A stretch of DNA of 64,000 nt from Bin127 sp965203505 (GCA_965203505.1 OZ241880.1:434001-498000), one strand, 5' to 3'. Numbered from the stretch's first letter, positions 25,677 to 34,666 are shown. The notes: a model not told the origin generated them from the letters alone. Program-made: numbers and translations.

Positions 25677-25739
25677 CGCACTTTCTCCATTTCTGGGATG
25701 CTTGCCAAGTTGCATTGAGCCGTACCATTTGCTCGCAAT

Positions 25740-25770
25740 TTGACCGGGCATCCCGGCTATTTGCTATCAT
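25740..25770 (+). promoter_or_regulatory. Candidate promoter with embedded palindrome, copy 2
   Basis: Same TTGACC and TATCAT boxes with CCGGG-CAT-CCCGG between them as at 8652-8682. Confidence 0.4.
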
Positions 25771-25803
25771 GTAAAAAGCAGCAACGCATCTCGGGTACTC
25801 AAA

Positions 25804-25857
25804 AACGAGTAGCATCTGCCCTTGAACCGCTCCGCGCCAACGGAGCGGTTTCTCGTT
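25804..25857 (+). other. Nested stem-loop in the CAP operon leader, copy 2
   Basis: Same AACGAG/CTCGTT stem enclosing ACCGCTCCG/CGGAGCGGT as at 8716-8769. Confidence 0.45.
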
Positions 25858-25923
25858 GTTGGCGAATTGTACTATCGCCATCTGTCCTGCCCGTACCTCG
25901 TTTCGGTGATAACCTTGTTTGCC

Positions 25924-26054
25924 GTTCACAGGACGTAGACGCTCCGTTCAAGCGTTTGCCCCAACAGAAAAGGCGTTGATTCGCCTGACCGCACACAGCA
26001 GGCGCGCTGGTCGTGCCTCCCTGCGGTCGACCCTGTTGGGAACGTCCTGTGAAC
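25924..26054 (+). ncRNA. Candidate multi-branched structured RNA, copy 2
   Basis: Second copy of the 131-base folded region. The closing 13-bp stem is at 25924-25936 / 26042-26054, with the same internal helices as at 8836-8966. No base differs, so the two copies give no covariation evidence. Confidence 0.6.
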
Positions 26055-26112
26055 AAGCGTTGCCTGAGTTGCCAAGGGAGGCCCTCGGTGTTTGTTCGTT
26101 CTTTGGCGGTGG

Positions 26113-26151
26113 ATGTTGTTTGGGGAGTTGACGCGGCGCTTCCGACAACAT
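26113..26151 (+). promoter_or_regulatory. Stem that could mask the CAP gene start, copy 2
   Basis: ATGTTGT / ACAACAT pairing over the ATG at 26150, as in copy 1. Confidence 0.35.
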
Positions 26152-26962
26152 GAGGGGCAAGAGGAAGCGCAAAGCGGCCGCGAAGCCGATCAAGTTGCCG
26201 CCGGGCGATGTTCAACGGTTGCGCATCTCGATGCTCGAGCAGATCAACGCCGAGAGAGAGCAGTTCGGCCTGCATCGTGTGACGCTCAGCACGAATCAAT
26301 CCGCTCAACTACATGCAGAGGACATGATCGTTCATCGCTACTACTCCCATACAGGCATGAATGGGTCGTCCGCTCCGAGCCGATACGTGTCATCGGGCGG
26401 TTCGCCCGATGATCGAGTCGATGAAAACATGTGCGAGGATCCGTACCCGTCCAGTCAGAAGAGAAGGATGCGGTTCTCGGAGCGCGATCTCGATCTGCTG
26501 ATGAAGCGGGCGCATGGATCGTTGAAATTGAGCAGGCAGCATAGAGCCATCATGATGGGAGGTGCGAGCGAAGTTGCGCTCGGATTCGCTTGGAACTTCA
26601 AAAGATTCGTCGTCGTGCAGGTTTTCATCTACCGGATGAATACACATTCCCGCAGAAAGCCGCCGGCACCCCGCAACTCTCCCCATCCCACCCGGCAAAG
26701 CAGGAGGCCGTACGTCACTCCGACCATTCAACGAACAGCGGGCCAGATCAAAATGCCCATCCATCTACGGAAGGGGCGACAATCGACATTCGTTCCTATT
26801 GCGGGTAGCCGAAGCAGAGGCAAAGCGTTCTGGGTAGTTGCAGTCGTCTTTTTGATTGCCGTGATCGTGTCGCACCTTTATCTGGCGGTCGAATATCCCT
26901 CATCCACCGACGAGATGATGCGGGATTGGGCCAACATCTTTCAGCGCGTGTTCGGCAGTTGA
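26150..26962 (+). CDS. CAP-domain protein with C-terminal membrane helix, copy 2
   Basis: Identical 270-residue protein to 9062-9874: basic N-terminus, diverged CAP domain, basic linker and C-terminal hydrophobic helix. It is followed after 15 bp by the secreted CAP protein. Confidence 0.75.
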   Translation: MRGKRKRKAAAKPIKLPPGDVQRLRISMLEQINAEREQFGLHRVTLSTNQSAQLHAEDMIVHRYYSHTGMNGSSAPSRYVSSGGSPDDRVDENMCEDPYPSSQKRRMRFSERDLDLLMKRAHGSLKLSRQHRAIMMGGASEVALGFAWNFKRFVVVQVFIYRMNTHSRRKPPAPRNSPHPTRQSRRPYVTPTIQRTAGQIKMPIHLRKGRQSTFVPIAGSRSRGKAFWVVAVVFLIAVIVSHLYLAVEYPSSTDEMMRDWANIFQRVFGS

Positions 26963-26977
26963 TCAAAGGGTTGCCCG

Positions 26978-28018
26978 ATGTGTTGCCACCGATGCTTGCC
27001 GATCACAGCGGTTGCCCTATTTTCGCTGATTCTGGCGTACCTGGCAGTGTCAGGCATCGATCCCACGTATTCCCAGCATCTTCGAGACAGTTGGCGAGGC
27101 TTCGTGGAAAGTCCGCCGCCGATACCCCGCGTTGTAGTCGTGGTGCCGTCGCCAACCTTTGAGCCATCGGCCACACCAGAGGAAATCTCGACTGCAACGC
27201 CAACCGCCTCTCCAACTCCCACACCCACCTCCATAGCGACATCTCGTCCGATCACACCGGCTATGTTCACAGGCACATCAACCGCAACTGCAACGGCGAC
27301 TAGCACCCCAACCCTTGCACCGACACCCACATCGACGGCGACGCTGGTCCCCACCGCGAATCATACTCCTACAGACACACCTACGGCGACTCCGATTCCG
27401 CCGCCCACCTTCACGCCCACATCGATATCCACACCGACACCGACGAACACACCTACGATCACACCGACTCCATCCAACACCCCGACCGCGACTGTGACTC
27501 CCACCCCGTCAAATACACCCACATCAACCCCTACGTCGACGATCACTCCAACACCGCACCCATCTGGCTTGACGGAAGAGATTCTCGCAGACATGCGGGA
27601 AGTGATGCTGATACTCATCAACAGAGCGCGTGAAGATGAGGGGAAGAGCCCGTTGGAATTGAGCGACAACGAGGCAGCTCAGATCCACGCCGAGGACATG
27701 GCGCTGCATTGCTATCTGTCGCACATCGGGCGAGACGGGTCGGAGCCGTCAGAAAGATACGTGCGGGAAGGAGGAAGAACGAGATACGGAGTCGGAGAGA
27801 ACATATCGGGCAACGATTTTTGCTACGATCCCACCCTCAACTGGGTGCAACGCACTTTGGCGGAGAATCTGGGCATGGCGCATTGGGGGCTGATGGATAG
27901 CCCGGGGCATCGTCAGAACATTCTGAGGTCGGGATACGACCGCGTCGCATTGGGATTCGCCTACAGATACCCGACGCTGTGGGTCGTCCAGCTCTTCATT
28001 GATGATCGTTACCAGTAG
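26978..28018 (+). CDS. Secreted CAP-domain protein with Thr-Pro-rich stalk, copy 2
   Basis: Identical 346-residue protein to 9890-10930: N-terminal membrane or signal segment, Thr/Pro stalk of about 150 residues, canonical CAP domain with YGVGENISG and the SPGHRQNIL motif. Confidence 0.88.
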   Translation: MCCHRCLPITAVALFSLILAYLAVSGIDPTYSQHLRDSWRGFVESPPPIPRVVVVVPSPTFEPSATPEEISTATPTASPTPTPTSIATSRPITPAMFTGTSTATATATSTPTLAPTPTSTATLVPTANHTPTDTPTATPIPPPTFTPTSISTPTPTNTPTITPTPSNTPTATVTPTPSNTPTSTPTSTITPTPHPSGLTEEILADMREVMLILINRAREDEGKSPLELSDNEAAQIHAEDMALHCYLSHIGRDGSEPSERYVREGGRTRYGVGENISGNDFCYDPTLNWVQRTLAENLGMAHWGLMDSPGHRQNILRSGYDRVALGFAYRYPTLWVVQLFIDDRYQ

Positions 28019-28046
28019 CGAACTGCTAAACTGAACGAAGGAGAAA

Positions 28047-28244
28047 ATGATGGCAAAATCGCAGAAACGCTACATCGCCAAAAACGGAGTGGTCGTAGAT
28101 GCTGAAACCGCCGAACGCCTAGGCGTAGAGGACGGGGTGGAGTTCGAACACTGGATCGAACCCGGCGAGGCGTTGAGACGGATTTTCGGAATTTCGGCGG
28201 ATCAAGCCAAAGCCATCCGAGAGGAATACCCCGCTCCCAAGTGA
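28047..28244 (+). CDS. 65-residue protein of unknown function in transposon, copy 2
   Basis: Identical to 10959-11156, with the same GAAGGAG ribosome binding site and a stop abutting the right inverted repeat at 28245. Confidence 0.7.
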   Translation: MMAKSQKRYIAKNGVVVDAETAERLGVEDGVEFEHWIEPGEALRRIFGISADQAKAIREEYPAPK

Positions 28245-28284
28245 GATTTCAGAGGGGATTTGGAGTCACAGGGGTATACTCCCC
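28245..28284 (-). repeat. Right terminal inverted repeat, copy 2
   Basis: Identical to 11157-11196; 39 of 40 match to the left end. Confidence 0.95.
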
Positions 28285-28292
28285 TATCTTTT
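28285..28292 (+). repeat. Target site duplication, right of copy 2
   Basis: TATCTTTT, matching 24377-24384; provides the bases that restore the nucleotidyltransferase frame. Confidence 0.95.
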
Positions 28293-28497
28293 CGGGTCAT
28301 TTGCGCGGGATGAGGCTACCGATGCTAGTGATGTTGATGTCGTCGTGAAGTTTGATGGGAAGCCGTCGTTGATGACCTACAGCGGGACCCAGATTCATTT
28401 AGAAGAGGCGTTCGGTCGTTCAGTGGACGTTGCCCAGCTCGACGACTTTCGAAAAGAGTTGCGTCCTTACGTCGAGCGGGATTTGATGGAGGTCTGA

Positions 28498-28820
28498 GTT
28501 GGCCGCGCGTGACCGTGACAGGAAGCCGCCGACCATCACATTAGGATTGATGACTGGTCGGAGGTTCGCCTTGGAAAAGCGGTAAAACTGACAGAGCGGC
28601 TACCACGTTGCGACATCGCTCCATCATCCCTCCGACCATTTGAGATAGCGCAGGCGCGACCTCGTACTGTGATTATATTCCACACTTAACTCGCGCTCGC
28701 GGGGATGCCGTGGCGTGGCGCTGCTCTTTCATTGCCGCTCGGAGGGCGTTGAAGGTGAGGGGCCAAGCGACCGGGCAAATCCTAGTTTATGCATACACCC
28801 TAGGAATCTCAGTTCAGACA
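28498..28820. other. Region after the split nucleotidyltransferase
   Basis: A TTG-started frame at 28499 reads AARDRDRKPPTITLG and stops within 30 codons. It could be the eroded start of a HEPN partner gene, but I cannot support a family. The rest shows no gene. An AT-rich patch at 28670-28690 may be a promoter remnant. Confidence 0.35.
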
Positions 28821-30611
28821 TCACAACGCCAAACTCTCCACTTCCCCAGTCAAACGCCCAATAACCTCATCCACCCCAATCGCCCCCAGATTCTCGCCGG
28901 ACCGCGTCCTCAACGCCGCCGAATCAGCTTCGATCTCGCGGTCACCGATGACCAGCATGTAGTTGATCTTCTGCAGCTGCGCACCGCGAATCTTCGCATT
29001 CATACGCTCGCTCGCGTCGTTAACCTCGACGCGAAGACCAGCCTTTTTCATCCGGTCCGCAACCGTGAACGCGTAATCGTTATGACGATCCGCAATTGGC
29101 ACCATCATCGCCTGCGTAGGCGACAACCACAGCGGCAAATTGCCGCCAAGGTGCTCAATCAACACCCCGATGAACCGCTCCAATGAGCCCAGCATCGCAC
29201 GGTGGATCATCACCGGACGCTCGCGCTCACTAGCCGCGTTCACATACTGCAGATCAAACCGTTCCGGCTGGTTGAAGTCGATCTGCACCGTGCCTAACTG
29301 CCACTCGCGACCGAGTGCATCCGGTACGAACATGTCGATCTTCGGACCATAAAACGCACCTTCTCCCACTGCCGCCTCGAATTCTCCACCCCGTTCACTC
29401 AAAACCGCCTCGAGCGCCGACTCCGCACGATCCCACTGAGCATCTGAACCCACGCGTTTCTCAGGCCGCAGCGACAGCACGAAACGCGTCGAATCAAATC
29501 CGAACACCCCGTAGCTCTCGTTGAGCATGTCGATGAAACCGTTGACCTCTTCCGCGATCTGATCTTCGCGACAGAAGATATGCGCGTCATCCTGCGCGAA
29601 CGACCTCACCCTTGTCAGACCCGCAGTAACACCTGACAACTCGTACCGGTGCAACCGTCCGAAATCAGCGTACCGTATCGGCAATTCACGATACGAGTGC
29701 AACGACTTCGAATACATCACCGCGTGCGACGGACAGTTCATCGGCTTAATGCCGTACTCCTGCTCATCGACCTCCAGCATGTACATGTTCTCGATGTAGT
29801 TGTCGTAGTGCCCCGACGTCTTGAACAGGTCCGTCTTGAACATCTGCGGCGTGATCACCTCGTCATACCCGTAACGCTGATACAACCCCCGGACGTAATC
29901 GACCAACGTGTTGTACACGAACGCGCCCTTAGGACGGAAAAACGGGTTGGCGGGCGCAACCTGATCGAAGAAGAACAACCCCATCTGAGCACCGAGTCGA
30001 CGGTGGTCCCTCTGCTGCGCCTGCTCACGCTGCTTCAGATAAACCCGCATCTTGTCGCGAGATTCCCACGCCGTGCCGTAGATGCGCTGCAACATCGGAT
30101 TGGCTTCGCTTCCGCGCCAGTACGCGCCCGCGGTCGTCAGCAACTTGAACGCCGATATCTGACCTGTCCTGTCCACATGCCCTCCTTCGCACAGATCATC
30201 AAACCCGCCGTGTGAATGGCTCGTGAACGTTACCCGTTCATCCTCCGGAATGTCGTCGAGCATCTCCAGCTTGTAGCGGTTATCAGCTAACAACGTCCTA
30301 GCCTCTTCGCGTGTAACCTCACGTTCCACGAACGGCGTATTCGCCCGGATCGAAGACCTCATCTCATCTTCGATTGCTTCAAGGTCCTCAGGCGTGAACG
30401 GCCGTTCCACGTCGAAGTCGTAGTAAAAACCGTCTTGTATCGGCGGTCCGAGCGTCATCTTCGCCTCGGGGAACAGCTTCAAAACCGCCTCCGCCATAAC
30501 GTGAGCCGTCGAGTGCCGCAACGCGTCACGATACTTGTATTGCTCCTCAGGGGAGAGATCCCTGAACCTTCGCCGCCGCTTCTTCGGTGCTTCCTGTATG
30601 TTGTCTGCCAT
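28821..30611 (-). CDS. thrS: Threonyl-tRNA synthetase lacking the TGS domain
   Basis: A class II synthetase that charges tRNA-Thr. The 596 residues start with a basic 25-residue tail and go straight into the editing domain (HSTAHVMAEAVLKLFPEAK, and the C-x-x-x-H zinc-type site in CEGGHVDRTGQISAFKLL). The catalytic core follows with GLFFFDQ, MFKTDLFKTSGHYDNYIENMY, zinc ligands in KPMNCPSHAVMY, motif 2 RYADFGRLHRYELSGVTAGL, and motif 3 region MIHRAMLGSLERF. The C-terminal anticodon-binding domain is complete. The usual N-terminal TGS domain of about 60 residues is missing, which explains the short length; such versions exist. A hairpin-rich leader lies upstream. Confidence 0.95.
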   Translation of the reverse strand: MADNIQEAPKKRRRRFRDLSPEEQYKYRDALRHSTAHVMAEAVLKLFPEAKMTLGPPIQDGFYYDFDVERPFTPEDLEAIEDEMRSSIRANTPFVEREVTREEARTLLADNRYKLEMLDDIPEDERVTFTSHSHGGFDDLCEGGHVDRTGQISAFKLLTTAGAYWRGSEANPMLQRIYGTAWESRDKMRVYLKQREQAQQRDHRRLGAQMGLFFFDQVAPANPFFRPKGAFVYNTLVDYVRGLYQRYGYDEVITPQMFKTDLFKTSGHYDNYIENMYMLEVDEQEYGIKPMNCPSHAVMYSKSLHSYRELPIRYADFGRLHRYELSGVTAGLTRVRSFAQDDAHIFCREDQIAEEVNGFIDMLNESYGVFGFDSTRFVLSLRPEKRVGSDAQWDRAESALEAVLSERGGEFEAAVGEGAFYGPKIDMFVPDALGREWQLGTVQIDFNQPERFDLQYVNAASERERPVMIHRAMLGSLERFIGVLIEHLGGNLPLWLSPTQAMMVPIADRHNDYAFTVADRMKKAGLRVEVNDASERMNAKIRGAQLQKINYMLVIGDREIEADSAALRTRSGENLGAIGVDEVIGRLTGEVESLAL

Positions 30612-30727
30612 GTCGCTAACTTCTGTGCTGGTTTAAGGCAACGGGCAACGCATAACTGCACCGCCAACGAGGTACGTCAAGGACAAAGCCGCAGTTAGAT
30701 CCCCGTCGCCTTCAGATCGAGGGGTTA

Positions 30728-30762
30728 GGCGCGGGACCGGGAGAAATCAACAGGCCCGCGCC
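30728..30762 (-). promoter_or_regulatory. Stem-loop in the thrS upstream region
   Basis: An 8-bp perfect stem GGCGCGGG / CCCGCGCC (30728-30735 / 30755-30762) with a 19-base loop, about 120 bases upstream of thrS. It is accompanied by smaller hairpins (CCCC...GGGG at 30701-30724 and GCGAC/GTCGC around 30778-30796). I do not see a T-box core motif. Could be a leader structure or an unrelated small RNA. Confidence 0.3.
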
Positions 30763-30965
30763 CACATAGTGAAGGTGCGACGCCATCTTGGGTCGCCCTC
30801 CCCGAATGCGGGTCTTGTGAGCCGGCTATTCATCAGAAATGCAACTGGTTCGGTTGCAGCGTGATGATCCTAAGTTTAACGCACGGCTCTATTCTTGCTC
30901 ACCCGTATCAAGCGCGCTCCAACGGCAATATCGTGATCCCTACCGCGTCGCTCCGACTTTATCCA

Positions 30966-31354
30966 TCACCAAAGCCGCTGCACGCCGTACCGACCAAAAG
31001 GCGTTTCGTTGGAGATTAGCACCATATCCTCCACCATCGCCTGAGCGATCAACATCCTGTCGAACGGATCGCGAATCGGACCCGGCAACGAACCCGCGCG
31101 GATGAAGGAATCCAATGTGATCGGCATCGCGTTGAAATCCTGACTCGCCATGTATCCCGGAATGTCCTGTATTAATTCTTCAGCTTCGGGGAGTTTGCCA
31201 AGACGATATTTGGTAGCGATTTCCCAAGCCGCAGCAACACTGATCAACACTTCGTTCGTCTCGACTTCGTTCGTCTCGACTTCGATCGCTCGACGCGCTG
31301 GTTCGGATAGCTGCAAATCACCGCCGAACCACCAACTGAAATCGTGATCGACGT
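30966..31354 (-). pseudogene. PIN-domain toxin gene with lost 5' end
   Basis: The frame encodes WWFGGDLQLSEPARRAIEVE, SVAAAWEIATKYRLGKLP, IRDPFDRMLIAQAMVEDM and SNETPFGRYGVQRLW, a PIN protein of the Sll0205-like type with second and third acidic residues present. The normal N-terminus (LLLDTHxFLWW, with the first catalytic Asp) is replaced by an ill-fitting SSYVDHDFS, and no start codon or ribosome binding site fits. The missing part lies where the divergent dehydratase gene begins at 31355. A 15-bp tandem repeat duplicates VETNE. No antitoxin gene is present. Probably inactive. Confidence 0.65.
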
Positions 31355-32545
31355 ATGAAGATCGAAAAAGTCGAATCTCTACTCCTCGGCGGTGCCGACG
31401 GATCGCCCGGAAACCATCACATCGTGCGTATCTGGACCGACGACGGGACCTACGGCGTCGGCGAATCCTCCTGCTAGGCCTACTCGGCCGCAACCGACGC
31501 AATCGCCAAGAAACTTGGCGACTACCTCGTCGGCAAAGACCCTTCCCGCATCGAGCATCACTGGCAGTACATGTATCGCATGGGGCCGTTCCGAGGTTCC
31601 GCCCTTTCCGGCGCCATCAGCGCCATCGACATTGCTCTCTGGGACATCAAAGGCAAGCGATTTCAGGTTCCCGTCTGGGACCTCCTCGGCGGAAACACCC
31701 GAGACAAGATCAGGCTCCATCTCCTCATGGGGCCCAAAGAACCATCCAAACTCACCCTCCCATACGACCGCAGCGATGAAGCGCAAGCTCTCTGCGAAGC
31801 CTCAAAGGAAGCTGCCGAAGCCGGGTGAACCGCCATCAAGACCGATCCGCTGCCCATCGGATTCGAGTCCATGACCCTCGAACGACTGATCTCGGACACC
31901 GTCTACAACGTCGCCGCAATGCGCGAATGTGCCGGAAAAGACGTCGACATCATCCTCGAAATCCACCGCAAACTCACCCCGATGAACGCCATCACCTTGG
32001 CCCAAGAGGTGAAGCATTGGAAGCCACTGTTCTACGAAGATCCGATCCAGATCGACAGCGCGGTCCTGCAAGGAAGAGTTGCGCAACGCACAGCGAACCC
32101 TGTCGCAAACGGCGAACGCGTCCACAACATCTGGGAGTTCCGCGACATGCTCGACGCCGGAGGACCCCAGTACGTCCGTCCCGACATCGGCCTCGGCGGC
32201 GGAATTACCCACGTCAAGAAGATCGCCGCCCTAGCCGAGTCCTACCACTCCGCGCTGTGCACCCACAATGCCCTCGGCCCGATAACTACCTCCGCCGCAA
32301 TCCAAGTCGACTCCTCGATACCCAACTTCGTGACCCAGGAATACGGCCTCGGAGACGAACACCCCGCGAACGCCGTCTTCATCAACCACCACAAGCGCGA
32401 AGGCGGCTACATGCTCCTAACCGACGCCCCCGGCATCGGTATCGAAATCGACGAAAACCTCCTTGAAGTAGCCAAAACCACCTACCAACCCCGCAACTGG
32501 CCCATGCCCATGCGAACTGACGGGTCGGTAGCATACGCCGTCTAA
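31355..32545 (+). pseudogene. Enolase-superfamily sugar-acid dehydratase with two nonsense codons
   Basis: One continuous frame of 397 codons closely similar over its full length to the intact gene at 32646-33851. It carries TAG at 31475-31477 and TGA at 31826-31828. Both replace a tryptophan codon of the paralogue (SSCWAY and EAGWTA), so each is a single G-to-A change. All other motifs are intact: IKTDP, EIHRKLTPMNA, FYEDPIQ, ANGERVHN and THNALGPIT. The start ATGAAGATC at 31355 is sound. A tandem duplicate of the dehydratase in early decay, unless the stops are read through or are sequencing errors. Confidence 0.85.
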
Positions 32546-32645
32546 AACACCACACCCCATCCTGTCTATCCTGTGCATCCCTGCAAAACGCACATCGTGC
32601 TAACATCACCACAGCCAATTCTGAACAACACTTGGAACCAAATTG

Positions 32646-33851
32646 ATGGCGAATAAAACCACAATCGCGAAAGTCGAATCGATGCTCATCGGTGGCTCCG
32701 ACGGATCACCCGGCGGACACCACATCGTGCGCATCTGGACGGAAGATGGAACCTACGGCGTGGGACAATCCTCGTGCTGGGCATATATGGAAGCCACCGA
32801 CGCCATCGCCAAGAAGTGCGGCGACTACCTCGTCGGCAAGGACCCCAACCGCATCGAGCACCACTGGCAATACATGTACCGCATGGGCCCCTTCCGCGGC
32901 TCCGCGCTATCCGGCGCCATTAGCGCCGTCGACATCGCGCTCTGGGACATCAAGGGCAAACGCCTCGACGCGCCCGTTTGGGACCTCCTCGGCGGCAACA
33001 CGCGCGACAAGATCCGCCTCCACCTACTCATGGGTCCGAAGCAACAGACCGAACTACCCTTCCCCCACGACCGCGGAAAAGAGGCGCACGGCCTCTATGA
33101 AGCCGCAAAGGATTCAGCGGAAGCCGGGTGGACAGCCATCAAGACCGACCCGTTGCCCAACGGATTCGAAAGCATGACCGTCGAACGACTCATCGCCGAC
33201 ACCGTCGACAACGTCGCCGCTATGCGCGAAGGCGCCGGGAAAGACGTTGACATCATCCTCGAAATCCATCGCAAACTCACACCCATGAACGCCGTGCTCC
33301 TTGCGCAGGAGCTAGAGCAGTTCCATCCTCTCTTCTACGAAGATCCCATACAGATCGACAGCATGGTCCTACAGGGCAGCATCGCACAGCGCACAGCGTT
33401 GCCAGTAGCTAACGGCGAACGTATCCACAACATCTGGGAGTTCCGCGACCTCCTAGAAGGCGGAGGATCACAATACGTCCGACCCGACATGGGCCTCGGC
33501 GGCGGCATCACGCACGTCAAAAAGATCGCAGCACTTGCAGAGTCCTACCACTCCGCGCTTGCAACCCACAACTTCCTCGGACCCATCACAACCTGCGCCG
33601 CGATCCAGGTCGACGCGTCGATCCCCAACTTCGTAACTCAGGAGTACTCGCTGCGAGACGAACACCCCGCAAACGCCGTCTTCATCAACCACCACAAACG
33701 AGAAGGCGGTTACATGCACCTCCCCGACGCCCCCGGCATCGGCTTAGAGATTGATGAGGATTTGCTTGAAGTCGCGAAGACAACGTACGAAACCCGCGAC
33801 CTCAACATGATCCCGATGCGGACAGATGGTTCGGTGGGTTATTCCGTATAA
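32646..33851 (+). CDS. Mandelate racemase/enolase-family sugar-acid dehydratase
   Basis: A 401-residue enzyme of the enolase superfamily. ATG at 32646 is preferred over the in-frame TTG just before it. The capping domain covers the first 120 residues and the TIM barrel carries TAIKTDP, the metal ligand and catalytic pair in LEIHRKLTPMNA (E-x-H, as in mannonate/galactonate dehydratases), FYEDPIQ and ANGERIH as the other ligands, and LATHNFLGPIT with the catalytic His. Expected reaction: dehydration of an aldonic acid to a 2-keto-3-deoxy acid. Exact substrate unknown. It follows its damaged paralogue by 100 bp. Confidence 0.9.
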   Translation: MANKTTIAKVESMLIGGSDGSPGGHHIVRIWTEDGTYGVGQSSCWAYMEATDAIAKKCGDYLVGKDPNRIEHHWQYMYRMGPFRGSALSGAISAVDIALWDIKGKRLDAPVWDLLGGNTRDKIRLHLLMGPKQQTELPFPHDRGKEAHGLYEAAKDSAEAGWTAIKTDPLPNGFESMTVERLIADTVDNVAAMREGAGKDVDIILEIHRKLTPMNAVLLAQELEQFHPLFYEDPIQIDSMVLQGSIAQRTALPVANGERIHNIWEFRDLLEGGGSQYVRPDMGLGGGITHVKKIAALAESYHSALATHNFLGPITTCAAIQVDASIPNFVTQEYSLRDEHPANAVFINHHKREGGYMHLPDAPGIGLEIDEDLLEVAKTTYETRDLNMIPMRTDGSVGYSV

Positions 33852-33864
33852 CCGTCACCACTCG

Positions 33865-33890
33865 TAGGGGCGACCCTTGTGGTCGCTCTG
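33865..33890 (+). repeat. Interspersed palindromic repeat (GCGACC type)
   Basis: GCGACC-CTTGT-GGTCGC hairpin (33870-33886) in the context GTAGGGGCGACC. A related but degenerate copy lies near 59609 (GTAGGGCGACC). Looks like an intergenic REP-type element. Confidence 0.6.
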
Positions 33891-33987
33891 GGGCGGAAGA
33901 GCGGGGATGCTCGGATGGAAGGTGAGGCTACCCTCCACAATCGAACCCAATAAAATACAAACAAGCCCTGCTTTGCGTACACACATC

Positions 33988-34263
33988 ATGACCAGCAACG
34001 TTTCAGACGAAAACCAAAACGGCCTCCCATCCAACAAACCCTTCTACGACGAAGACGGAAACCTGCACGTCACAGTCACTACCGGAGGCCCAAACCCGAC
34101 ATCCTCGGTTCGCATCCTCCCCAAATCCGACGCCGAACCACGACCATCAGGTCTCGGAAAAGGCACGGCTAAAATCAAAGACGCCTTCTTCGATCCCCTT
34201 CCCGACGAGGTCCTAGACTTCTTCGATCCGCATCCAACTCAAACTTCACCATCTTCTGATTAA
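33988..34263 (+). CDS. Putative antitoxin of the PIN toxin at 34280
   Basis: A 91-residue acidic, Pro-rich protein starting MTSNVSDENQNGLPSNKPFY. Its C-terminal segment DAFFDPLPDEVLDFFDP resembles the toxin-binding tail of small antitoxins that precede Sll0205-like PIN toxins (DPLPEE..). It lies 16 bp upstream of the toxin. The DNA-binding part is not obvious, so the call rests mainly on position and tail. Confidence 0.65.
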   Translation: MTSNVSDENQNGLPSNKPFYDEDGNLHVTVTTGGPNPTSSVRILPKSDAEPRPSGLGKGTAKIKDAFFDPLPDEVLDFFDPHPTQTSPSSD

Positions 34264-34279
34264 ACCTAAACCAAATCGC

Positions 34280-34666
34280 TTGAAGCTCTTGCTAGACACA
34301 GCGGTCTTCATCTGGGTCGTCGATGAAGACCCAAAGCTAAGCTCACTCGCGCACAGCGTAATCACGCACCCTGACAGCCAAGTCTTCCTGAGCGCCGCAT
34401 CAGCGTGGGAGATCGTCATCAAATACGGAAAAGGACACATAATCCTACCCGACATACCAAATGCTTACATCACAACCAACAGGCAACGCCACCGTATCGA
34501 ATCTCTGCCCATCGACCAACAAGCCACGCTAGGCGTCCTCCAACTGCCAGACATCCACCGAGACCCCTTCGACCGCATCATCATCGCCCAAGCCATCGCC
34601 AACAACATGCTCATCGTCACTCCCGACAACCGAAGCACACGCTACCCAGTCTCCATAATCTGGTAA
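34280..34666 (+). CDS. vapC: PIN-domain toxin (Sll0205-like VapC)
   Basis: A 128-residue protein with a TTG start at 34280: MKLLLDTAVFIWVVDEDPKL (first Asp), SAASAWEIVIKYGKG (Glu), IHRDPFDRIIIAQAIANNM (Asp) and TPDNRSTRYPVSIIW. All PIN active-site acids are present. The last ten codons plus downstream sequence recur as a direct repeat at 35473-35555. Confidence 0.88.
   Translation: MKLLLDTAVFIWVVDEDPKLSSLAHSVITHPDSQVFLSAASAWEIVIKYGKGHIILPDIPNAYITTNRQRHRIESLPIDQQATLGVLQLPDIHRDPFDRIIIAQAIANNMLIVTPDNRSTRYPVSIIW

Larger units (their letters stand above)
24385..28284 (+). mobile_element. IS1595-family transposon with cargo, copy 2
   Basis: Second copy of the 3,900-bp element, shifted by exactly 17,088 bp from copy 1, with all five encoded proteins identical. 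Ends are GGGG at 24385 and CCCC at 28284. It is flanked by the 8-bp duplication TATCTTTT, so it is an undisturbed insertion and defines the true element boundaries. The target is a nucleotidyltransferase gene read in the same direction. Confidence 0.97.
24281..28497 (+). pseudogene. MNT-type minimal nucleotidyltransferase, split by transposon copy 2
   Basis: The 5' part (24281-24384) encodes MTTKSTLSRDDVLGIARDHK and continues to EQFGVSEVYLF. The element is inserted with duplication of TATCTTTT. The 3' part resumes in the right-hand duplicate (28285-28497): FGSFARDEATDASDVDVVVK and on to a stop at 28495. Removing the element and one duplicate gives a continuous 102-residue frame with the catalytic GSF...DVD motif of MntA-like nucleotidyltransferases, at their usual length. 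These proteins are antitoxins that AMPylate a HEPN toxin. A partner would be expected just downstream, where only a short frame beginning AARDRDR is visible. As it stands the gene is inactive. Confidence 0.88.

Noticed and set aside
30721..30800. T-box leader upstream of thrS
   Set aside because: The sequence GGTCCCGCG only loosely resembles the T-box core, and a matching antiterminator is not evident.
31826..31828. In-frame TGA as a selenocysteine codon
   Set aside because: The paralogue has Trp at this position, a TAG occurs elsewhere in the same gene, and no stem-loop follows the TGA.
33855..34037. Minus-strand ORF with SDHKGRPYE
   Set aside because: It is a translation of the interspersed GCGACC palindrome, a common false gene.
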